From NCBI GenBank assembly GCA_030638405.1, contig DAOWER010000076.1:1-11691 (forward strand): 11,691 bases of DNA, written 5' to 3'. The translations under genes were made by a program, and so were the position numbers. Positions 1-6,796 of the stretch are shown piece by piece; within the stretch, counting starts at the first letter, position 1; each line of letters begins with the position of its first letter. A model generated the notes under the pieces. The model saw only the letters and a list, made by a program, of their open reading frames with translations, searched no databases and was not told the origin of the DNA. The DNA comes from Candidatus Eiseniibacteriota bacterium. GTDB taxonomy: Bacteria; Joyebacterota; Joyebacteria; Joyebacterales; Joyebacteraceae.

Positions 1-2808
1 CGCCTGAACGTTTCCGGGCAGGTGACGCGCGACGTGTCGGTGGCCGCCTACCTGTCCGATCAGAACACGCCGCTGGTGCCCGAGGGAGACACGGAGGAGC
101 TCCGGGCCCTCGACAAGGTGCTCATCGAGATAGAGGGGGAGAACGTCTCAGCCACCATGGGCGATTTCGCGCTTGAGATCGAGGGGGGGCCGCTCGCGTC
201 CTTCCGCAGAGACGAGACGGGCGCGATGATGACCGCCTCGCTCGGCCGCGGCGACATCACGCTCGCCGGGGCGCGTTCGTCGGGCCAATTCAGAACGCTG
301 ACGTTCCTCGGGGTGGACGGGAAGCAGGGTGCTTACTTGCTGACCGACGAGTCGGGCGGGACGGGCATCTCTGTCGTCGCGGGCAGCGAGCGCGTGTGGG
401 TCGACGGAGTCAAGATGACGCGCGGGCGCGACAACGACTACGTTATCGACTACGCGGGAGGGGCGATCGAGTTCACCGAACACCGGCCCATGGTCGGCGA
501 GAACGAGATCACGGTGGACTACGAGTTCAGCTCCGGTGACTACGAGCGCGACACCTACGCCGGCAGGGCGTCGCTGGCGAGCCCGGGCGGTTCGGCCCTG
601 ATCGGCTTCTCGTTCTTCCGCGAACAGGACGACAGGGGCTCCGCGGCGTTCTCGCCCAAGGAACTCGCGGTGCTCGAGGCCGCCGGCGATGACAGAGAGC
701 TGGCGCACGACGACGGCGTCGACTCGGTCGGCATCGGCAACGGTGACTACAACTTCCTGGCAGAGGGTGTCTTCGAGTACGCGGGGCCCGACTCGGGCGA
801 CCACGACCTTCACTTCGAGCGCGAGGACGGGGGAGACTATGCCTACGACTACTTCACGGGGTACTACACGTACGTCGGCGATGGAGAGGGCGACTACCGC
901 CTCGGCCGGCTTCTGCCCATGCCGACGGACCACGGGCTCGCGGTGGTCGACGGACGGCTCGACCTCGGACGAGGAGGGTACGTCGAGGCGTCGGGGGCAG
1001 TCTCCGACTTCGATCGCAACGCATACTCGTCACTGGACAACGACGACAACCTGGGGAACGCTCAGGTGCTTTCGGCGGCGCTGCCTCAGATCGATATCGG
1101 TGCGCTCGACGGGGCACAACTCGGGTTCTCGGTCGACGCGCGTCGCGTCGCGGGTGGTTTCCACGGCGTAAGCCGGTTTCGCGAGCTGGGCTACGAGGAG
1201 CGATGGGAGCTTCAGGGGCTGGCGGTTCCCGGCGGCGAAGCGATGCTGGAGGGGGCGTCCTCGCTGCTGCTGGGCGGCGGAGGACGCGTGGAACTCTCAC
1301 ATGCGTACCTGGCGCGGGGCGACGTGCTCGAGTCGACCAAGACGGAGTTCGCCGCCGACGGGCGCCCGACGGAGGGCGGGAGGTTCTGGAGTACGGGACG
1401 GTTCGTGAAGTCGGACTGGACGGGCGCCGTGAACGAGGTTCGCCGGGAGCGCACCTTCTACCGCGGAGGTTTCGAGCAGAAGATCGGCCCCGTGCGGCCG
1501 GGAGCCTCCTACGCTCACGACGAGCGTGCGGAGGGAGACCGGGGCGAGCGGTACGACGAGTACGGTGCGTCCGTGGAGAGCTCGCGGCCGGGGCACGTCT
1601 CGTTCGGGGCGTCGTACGCTCACCGTCTGACCGACAGGACAGACGGCTCGGGGTGGGCGAGGGCGTCCACCACGCAGACGCAGGAATACAGGCTGGGCCT
1701 GACAGGGTGGGAGAAGCTCCGTCTCGAGGGCAGCGCCCTGCGCCGCGAGGTCCGGTTTGAGGAGGGGTTCGAGGACCCCGCTTCCCGGTACGACCTCGCC
1801 AGCGTCAGGTTGGACCACACGTCGCTCGGCGGAGGTCTGACGGGACAGGTCCGCTATTCCGTCACGGCGACCGAGGTGGAGGAGAAGCAGAGATTCGTCA
1901 CAGAGGAGGACGGCGTCACGGTAATCCGGGTCGTCAGGACCGGGCGGTACCTGCCCGTGACCGGCATCGAAGCCGGCACCAGGTGGAAATTCAGGCCAGC
2001 CGCCCGCAGCCGCGGCACGCGGTCGATGCCGGAGCCGACCGCGTTCGGACGGTTCCTCTCCGCGCTGACGGTAACGAGCGACCTGAAGCTCCATGAGATG
2101 ACGACGACGGACGCGAAGTGGAGGCTCTATCTGCTGGATCCCGCGGCGATCATGAGCGATGAGACGGTCCGCGGCGAGATATCCGGTCGCCACGTGGCGC
2201 GCTACCTGTCCGCGGGCAATTCGATCTCACTCCGGCTCGCGCTTAACACGAAGGACGTCCTGGACAGGAGCTACTCGAACGAGAGCACGAAGAGGAAGGA
2301 GCGCTCGGGCACCGCGGACATCAAGCTGACGCGGACCGGCGGTGTCACCTACCGCCTGCAGGCAGACGCGGGCAGGCGAGAGGAGTACTCCCAGGGCGAC
2401 GACAGCTACGACATCGACGAGCGCTCTCTTCTCGGTGAGGCGGACTTCAGGAAGCTCGGCGACATGGAGGCCAAGATGACGGCGTCGGTCGGGTGGCAGG
2501 ACGAGGCACTCACGGCCTTAAGCGTCACAGTGTTCAAGGTCACGCCGACCCTGACGTACAGGCTCGCGGGACGGGGCGCCCTCTCCGCGTCGCTGACCCG
2601 CATCGAGGTCGAGGCGTCCGGTGGCTCGCTGGCCGACCACCCCAATCTGGCGGAAGGGCGTCGCGTCGGGCAGAGCGTGGAGTGGCGGCTCGCCGGCGAC
2701 TACAGATTCAACCGGTTCATAACGGGCTCGGTGTCGTACCGCGGAGAGGCGAGGCCGGGCGTGGACTCGCTCCACACGATGGACTTCCGCGTCAACGCGT
2801 TCTTCTAG
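1..2808 (+). CDS. Large outer-membrane/surface beta-rich protein of unknown function (5' partial)
   Basis: The frame is open from the first base of the window and ends at TAG 2806-2808, giving 935 visible residues; the true start and any signal peptide lie upstream. I do not recognise a characterised function. The visible part is cysteine-free, rich in Gly, Asp, Tyr and Arg, and full of short alternating polar/hydrophobic strands. Window residues about 128-160 hold a module reading GSERVWVDG...DYVIDYAGG...EFTEHRP, a strand-turn pattern I have seen in large hypothetical surface proteins of candidate diderm phyla. Near nt 826-930 there is a Tyr/Asp/Gly-rich segment (YDYFTGYYTYVGDGEGDY), followed by RLLPMP. 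The chain ends in FRVNAFF; a terminal Phe is typical of beta-barrel proteins recognised by BamA. The Omp85 gene begins 18 bases downstream, suggesting cotranscription and possibly assembly by that partner. Outer-membrane location is inferred. A secreted or lipid-anchored beta protein is the alternative. Its reality as a gene is near certain; its role is unknown. Confidence 0.85.
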   Translation, partial: RLNVSGQVTRDVSVAAYLSDQNTPLVPEGDTEELRALDKVLIEIEGENVSATMGDFALEIEGGPLASFRRDETGAMMTASLGRGDITLAGARSSGQFRTLTFLGVDGKQGAYLLTDESGGTGISVVAGSERVWVDGVKMTRGRDNDYVIDYAGGAIEFTEHRPMVGENEITVDYEFSSGDYERDTYAGRASLASPGGSALIGFSFFREQDDRGSAAFSPKELAVLEAAGDDRELAHDDGVDSVGIGNGDYNFLAEGVFEYAGPDSGDHDLHFEREDGGDYAYDYFTGYYTYVGDGEGDYRLGRLLPMPTDHGLAVVDGRLDLGRGGYVEASGAVSDFDRNAYSSLDNDDNLGNAQVLSAALPQIDIGALDGAQLGFSVDARRVAGGFHGVSRFRELGYEERWELQGLAVPGGEAMLEGASSLLLGGGGRVELSHAYLARGDVLESTKTEFAADGRPTEGGRFWSTGRFVKSDWTGAVNEVRRERTFYRGGFEQKIGPVRPGASYAHDERAEGDRGERYDEYGASVESSRPGHVSFGASYAHRLTDRTDGSGWARASTTQTQEYRLGLTGWEKLRLEGSALRREVRFEEGFEDPASRYDLASVRLDHTSLGGGLTGQVRYSVTATEVEEKQRFVTEEDGVTVIRVVRTGRYLPVTGIEAGTRWKFRPAARSRGTRSMPEPTAFGRFLSALTVTSDLKLHEMTTTDAKWRLYLLDPAAIMSDETVRGEISGRHVARYLSAGNSISLRLALNTKDVLDRSYSNESTKRKERSGTADIKLTRTGGVTYRLQADAGRREEYSQGDDSYDIDERSLLGEADFRKLGDMEAKMTASVGWQDEALTALSVTVFKVTPTLTYRLAGRGALSASLTRIEVEASGGSLADHPNLAEGRRVGQSVEWRLAGDYRFNRFITGSVSYRGEARPGVDSLHTMDFRVNAFF

Positions 2809-2815
2809 AGGGAGG
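2809..2815 (+). promoter_or_regulatory. Ribosome binding site deciding a TTG start for the Omp85 gene
   Basis: The purine run AGGGAGG ends 11 bases before TTG 2827 and is the only good Shine-Dalgarno match between the upstream stop and the signal sequence. It supports TTG as the start. The in-frame alternatives, GTG at 2875 and GTG at 2923, have no purine-rich sequence upstream, and there is no in-frame ATG before residue 156. Confidence 0.5.
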
Positions 2816-2826
2816 CAGCAGCAACG

Positions 2827-4620
2827 TTGAGGAGACCATCCGTCATAAGGACCGTACTCGACCGGCGGTCGGTCGTGGGTCCCGGCGCGCAGATCACTTC
2901 CGGCGCACGGGCAGCCCCCGCGGTGCGCGCCGCGTCCATTCTGCTCGCGGTGGCGCTCCTTCTGCTCGCGGTTTCGACGGCGGGCGCGGCGTCGGTGACC
3001 CGCGCCGTGGTCGACGGGCACCGGAGTCTGCGCGCCCGTGACGTGCTGGATATCCTCGCCGCCGGCGAGGGGTCGGTCTTTGACCCCTCGGAGGTCGACG
3101 CGGGCGTGGACTCGCTGATCGTGCTTCTCGCCGGTCTGGGGCGTCCGTTCGCGCGCGTCAGCGTGTCGTGGGACTCGACGGCAGCGGGTGTAACCGTCGC
3201 CGTATCCGTCGACGAGGGTCCCGAGGTAGTGCTGGACGATCTCACGTTCCGCGGCGTCGACGGGCCGGTCCCCGACGAGTTCGTGCGTGGCATGAACCTG
3301 CGGCCCGGTTCGCACCTGACGAGCCGCTCCCTCATCGGAGACATAGAGGCGCTCCTGAGCGGGTACGCGGACGACGGCAGGCCGTTCGCGGAAGTGGTTC
3401 TCCCCTCGGCCGTGTGGCTCGCCGATGACGGGGGGCTTGCCGGGCGGGTGGAGGTGAGAGAGGGAACGGCGACGTGGTTCGGCGACGTCGTCGTGGCGGG
3501 CAACGACGCGACGCGCGAGCACGTGATAGCGCGGGAAGCAGGTCTGGAGCGCGGCCGGCCCTTCAGCCAGTCCCGGCTGTCCGGAGTCCGCCCGAGACTG
3601 GAGAAGCTCGCTTTCCTCGACGCCGTCGAGGAGCCCGTGGTGGCCGTCGACCCCGTCAGCGGCGAGGCCACCGTGGGTGTCGCAGTGACCGAGGGCACGG
3701 CGAACCGTATCTCGGGCGTTCTCGGTTTCTCCGGCGGTCCGGACGCATCGCACGACCTCACCGGCATCGTGGACATCGACCTCGGGAACATCGCGGGGAC
3801 GGGCAGGGCCGCTTCCGCCTCCTGGGAACGGATTCGCGAGAACCAGACACAGATCTCGTTCTCGTACACGGAGCCGTGGCTCCTGGGCGCTCCCGTGGAC
3901 GTGGGCGTAGCGGGCAGCCAGTCCGTGAGAGACACCTTCTACACGACCACCGAAGGTGACCTCCTGGTCACGGCGCGCATGGGTGACCGGACGAGGCTGA
4001 CCTGGTCGGCGGGGGCCGAGCGGTACGTGCCCGGTGCCGCCGATGAATCGACGTCCACGAGCAGAAGGACGGCGTTCGCCGCCGCCTACGACGGCACGGA
4101 CGCGCCCTGGAATCCGACGGCGGGAACGAGGCTCCGGGCGAGCGTCGAGTACGCCGCCAAGAGGATCGCGGACCCGGGCAGGAACGAGAGCTCGGGCACA
4201 CTGACCGCCGAGGCCGAGCTCTTCCTCCGCGTCAGGGGGCGCCAGGTTCTGGCCCTCCGCGCCCGGGTTGAGGCGCTGGGGAGCACCGAGGAGGAGGTGC
4301 CGTTCCACGAGCTGCTCGTACTCGGCGGCGCCCGCAGCCTGCGCGGGTATCGGGAGGAGCAGTTCCGAGGCACGCGGGCGGCCCTGGGCTCGATGGAGTA
4401 CCGTTTCCTGCTCGGGAGGAGATCGCGAGCGATCGCCTTCGTGGACGTGGGCTACTGGTACCGCGAGGGGCCTAATTTCGCGAAGGACACGAAGTTAGGT
4501 TACGGAATCGGGTTGCGGGGTGACACCCGATTGGGTACAATCTCCATCGACTACGGGTTGGGGGAGGGGGACGACCTCCTCGACGGGAAGCTGCACGCAG
4601 GTCTGATCCGCGAATTCTGA
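2827..4620 (+). CDS. Omp85-family outer membrane assembly protein (BamA/TamA type)
   Basis: This 597-residue protein should sit in the outer membrane and insert or export other beta-rich proteins. A signal peptide is visible: hydrophobic residues about 36-50 followed by an AGAA cleavage-like site near 55. Three POTRA-like repeats follow, at about 56-131, 133-213 and 214-290; the third is the clearest (FGDVVVAGN...VIAREAGLERGRPF). The barrel spans about 291-597. Its signature LRGYRE at 505-510 carries the conserved Arg506-Gly507 of Omp85 loop 6, and the chain ends in REF with the expected terminal Phe. The length and three POTRAs resemble TamA (about 580 residues, three POTRAs) more than BamA (about 800, usually five), so I give no symbol. 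It follows the large surface-protein gene by 18 bases and is probably cotranscribed with it. The TTG start leaves an unusually long 32-residue stretch before the hydrophobic core. No cysteine is present. Family assignment is firm; the substrate is inferred. Confidence 0.92.
   Translation: MRRPSVIRTVLDRRSVVGPGAQITSGARAAPAVRAASILLAVALLLLAVSTAGAASVTRAVVDGHRSLRARDVLDILAAGEGSVFDPSEVDAGVDSLIVLLAGLGRPFARVSVSWDSTAAGVTVAVSVDEGPEVVLDDLTFRGVDGPVPDEFVRGMNLRPGSHLTSRSLIGDIEALLSGYADDGRPFAEVVLPSAVWLADDGGLAGRVEVREGTATWFGDVVVAGNDATREHVIAREAGLERGRPFSQSRLSGVRPRLEKLAFLDAVEEPVVAVDPVSGEATVGVAVTEGTANRISGVLGFSGGPDASHDLTGIVDIDLGNIAGTGRAASASWERIRENQTQISFSYTEPWLLGAPVDVGVAGSQSVRDTFYTTTEGDLLVTARMGDRTRLTWSAGAERYVPGAADESTSTSRRTAFAAAYDGTDAPWNPTAGTRLRASVEYAAKRIADPGRNESSGTLTAEAELFLRVRGRQVLALRARVEALGSTEEEVPFHELLVLGGARSLRGYREEQFRGTRAALGSMEYRFLLGRRSRAIAFVDVGYWYREGPNFAKDTKLGYGIGLRGDTRLGTISIDYGLGEGDDLLDGKLHAGLIREF
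4513..4541 (+). promoter_or_regulatory. Possible sigma70-type promoter for ligA inside the Omp85 gene
   Basis: TTGCGG (4513-4518; three of six bases match TTGACA) is followed after exactly 17 bases by TACAAT (4536-4541; five of six match TATAAT). Transcription would begin near 4548 and give a leader of about 128 bases before the ligA ATG. The match lies in a patch that is less GC-rich than its surroundings and has unusual leucine codons. The -35 match is weak and the phylum's sigma consensus is unknown, so this is a candidate only. Confidence 0.3.
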
Positions 4621-4675
4621 TGTGTTCCCCTTGAACCATCTGCCATCCGTCCCTGGAAGGAGCTCGAAGGGAGCG

Positions 4676-6679
4676 ATGGGAGCGAAAAAGAACCTGAGAG
4701 CGCGGGTCACAGAACTCCGCGAGCTCATTCGCCTGCACGACCGGAAGTACTACGTCGACCACGTCCCCGAGATATCGGACGGCGAGTACGACGCTCTCAT
4801 GGCCGAGCTGGTGGGGCTCGAGCGCGAACATCCGGAGCTCGTGACCCCCGACTCTCCCACTCAGAGGGTTGGGGGAGCTCCGACAGAGGGCTTCAGGACC
4901 GTCGAGCACGCCGTTCCTATGCTGTCGCTGGACAACACCTACTCACCCGAGGAACTGCTGGCGTTCGACGCCGGGGTTCGCAAGAGGCTCCCGGACGAAC
5001 CCGTCGAGTACGTGGTGGAGCCTAAGCTCGACGGAGTCAGCATATCGCTGAGGTACGTGAACGGCCGACTCGACGTCGCGGTGACACGAGGCGACGGTAC
5101 GCGCGGCGACGACGTCACGGCCAACATCAGGACGATTCGCTCCATCCCGACCAGTCTGCCCGGCCGGCTCGGGGTCACGGAGATGGAGGTGAGGGGAGAG
5201 GTCTTCATGCCGCGGTCGGGCTTCGAGCGGCTGAACCGTCGGCGCGAGAGCAACGAAGAGCCCCCCTTCGTCAACCCCCGGAACGCCGCGGCCGGCTCCC
5301 TGAAGCTGCGGGACCCGGGGGAGGTGGCCGGGCGGCCGCTCGAGGCGTTCTTCTACCAGATTGTGGGTGGCGGCGCGTCGCGTGTGGCGACGCATCTGGA
5401 GGCCATCGAGCGGATGCGCGCGATGGGGTTCCCAGTGTCTCCCGACATCACGCTGGCGCCGCACGTAGAAGCCGCGGTCGAGAAGTGTCTGGAGTGGGAC
5501 GACAAGCGTCGCGGTCTCGACTACGACATAGACGGGATGGTCGTCAAGGTCAACTCGCTCGAACAGCAGGAACGGCTCGGGTCGACCGCGAAGAGCCCCC
5601 GGTGGGGCATCGCGTACAAGTTCCCCGCGGAGGCCGTGCGGACCGTCGTCAGTGACATCGTCGTGCAGGTCGGACGGACGGGCAAGCTGACGCCCGTCGC
5701 CGTCCTCGAGCCGGTGTTCGTGTCGGGCTCGACCGTCTCCCGGGCGACGCTCCACAACCAGGACGAGATTGAGCGGCTCGACGTCCGCGTAGGGGACACG
5801 GTCGCCATAGAGAAACGCGGGGAGGTCATACCGAAGGTCGTCGAGGTCGTGAAGTCCAGGCGGCGGGGGAGGCCGAGGCGCTTCCGGATGCCGGCGACCT
5901 GCCCCGCATGCGGGGAACCCGTAGTCAGACCCTCCGGCGAGGTGGACACGCGGTGTGAGAACGTGTCGTGCCCCGAACAGGTCGGAGGGCGCATCCGGCA
6001 CTTCGCGTCCCGCGGGGCAATGGATGTGCGCGGACTCGGGTCCGCGCTCGTCAGACAGCTGGTTTCGGAGGGGCTGGTCGGGGACTACGGCGATCTCTAC
6101 GCACTCAAGGCTCCCGACGTTACGGCGCTTCCGAGAATGGGAGAGAGGTCAGCGGAGAACCTGCTGGCGGAGCTCGAGGAGAGCAAGCGGAGGCCCTTCG
6201 CGAGGGTTCTCCACGGGCTCGGGATCCGGCACGTCGGCGCGAGGGTGGCGCAGGTCCTGGCGCAGAGCTTCCCCGGCATGAGGGAACTGGCCTCCGCGTC
6301 CGAGGGTGACCTCGCGGACATAGAGGAGATAGGCCCCGTCATCGCGGCGAGCATCCGGTCGTTCCTCGGGTCTTCACGGAACGCGAAGGCGCTCCGGAAG
6401 CTCGAGGAGGCCGGGGTGAACATGCGGGGCGACCTCGGGCGGCGGCGGAAGACCGCGCTCGCCGGGCTCACGGTGGTTCTGACCGGAACGCTCGTGCGCC
6501 GCACGAGGCACGAGGTGGCGGCCGCCATCGCGGAAGCGGGAGGCCGCGTGTCTTCGAGTGTCAGCTCGAAGACCGACCTGGTCGTCGTGGGGAAGGACCC
6601 CGGGTCCAAGCACACGAAGGCGCTCAAGCTCGGGATACGGACGATGAACGAAGCGGAGCTGGAGAGACTGCTCGAGTAG
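4676..6679 (+). CDS. ligA: NAD-dependent DNA ligase LigA
   Basis: The enzyme seals nicks in duplex DNA during replication and repair, using NAD+ to adenylate its active-site lysine. From ATG 4676 it has 667 residues, the usual LigA length. Domain Ia (about 5-60) shows the NAD-binding pattern YY...ISDGEYDAL. The adenylation domain carries the catalytic KLDG motif with Lys117, and EVFMPR and DGMVVKV further on. The OB fold (about 310-395) contains ATLHN and EKRGEVIPK. A zinc finger uses Cys409, Cys412, Cys427 and Cys432. Helix-hairpin-helix repeats fill about 450-575, and a complete BRCT domain closes the protein (about 597-667). The frame is open back to GTG 4622, but the family begins just before LRARVTEL, so ATG 4676 is preferred; GAAGGGA at 4666-4672 precedes it closely, with GGAAGGAG at 4655-4662 behind. 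No key residue appears to be missing. A 55-base gap separates it from the Omp85 gene. Confidence 0.97.
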   Translation: MGAKKNLRARVTELRELIRLHDRKYYVDHVPEISDGEYDALMAELVGLEREHPELVTPDSPTQRVGGAPTEGFRTVEHAVPMLSLDNTYSPEELLAFDAGVRKRLPDEPVEYVVEPKLDGVSISLRYVNGRLDVAVTRGDGTRGDDVTANIRTIRSIPTSLPGRLGVTEMEVRGEVFMPRSGFERLNRRRESNEEPPFVNPRNAAAGSLKLRDPGEVAGRPLEAFFYQIVGGGASRVATHLEAIERMRAMGFPVSPDITLAPHVEAAVEKCLEWDDKRRGLDYDIDGMVVKVNSLEQQERLGSTAKSPRWGIAYKFPAEAVRTVVSDIVVQVGRTGKLTPVAVLEPVFVSGSTVSRATLHNQDEIERLDVRVGDTVAIEKRGEVIPKVVEVVKSRRRGRPRRFRMPATCPACGEPVVRPSGEVDTRCENVSCPEQVGGRIRHFASRGAMDVRGLGSALVRQLVSEGLVGDYGDLYALKAPDVTALPRMGERSAENLLAELEESKRRPFARVLHGLGIRHVGARVAQVLAQSFPGMRELASASEGDLADIEEIGPVIAASIRSFLGSSRNAKALRKLEEAGVNMRGDLGRRRKTALAGLTVVLTGTLVRRTRHEVAAAIAEAGGRVSSSVSSKTDLVVVGKDPGSKHTKALKLGIRTMNEAELERLLE

Positions 6680-6796
6680 AGGGCGGGGAGAGGGAACGCG
6701 ACGGCCCGTCGCTCGGCCGCGCGAGCGTCCCGGTACGGTCGGAAGGACCGCGCCCTTGAACCACAGAGAAGCGACAGCCAAAGAGAGGCACCTGAA
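6680..6796 (+). promoter_or_regulatory. Structured intergenic leader of thiC with three tandem hairpins
   Basis: Three perfect short inverted repeats lie in a row: GACGG/CCGTC at 6700-6710 (1-base loop), CGCTCG/CGAGCG at 6710-6727 (6-base loop), and CGGTC/GACCG at 6736-6750 (5-base loop). None is followed by a T run, so this is not a standard intrinsic terminator. I looked for the thi-box elements of a TPP riboswitch (CTGAGA, and the GAACCTGAT...GG.TAAT.CC core) and did not find them. GAGAGG at 6783-6788 is a well-spaced ribosome binding site for ATG 6797. Function of the hairpins is unknown. Confidence 0.35.

Noticed and set aside
184..190. Run of G bases that could hide a frameshift
   Set aside because: The reading frame and protein character continue unchanged on both sides.
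2518..4308. Long minus-strand open frame of 596 codons opposite the Omp85 gene
   Set aside because: Its translation is Arg/Gly/Pro/His-rich and low in complexity, with no recognisable motif. Long antisense frames are expected opposite GC-rich genes, and the plus-strand protein is clearly a known family.
4622..4675. GTG start extending DNA ligase by 18 residues
   Set aside because: The extension does not resemble the family, and its GTG overlaps the gene boundary without a ribosome binding site; ATG 4676 gives the normal length with a purine-rich site.
6751..6796. Partial thi-box-like text (CCCTTGAACC and ACCTGA) before thiC
   Set aside because: The CTGAGA element and the GG.TAAT.CC part of the TPP riboswitch are absent and the pieces are in the wrong order, so it is not called a riboswitch.
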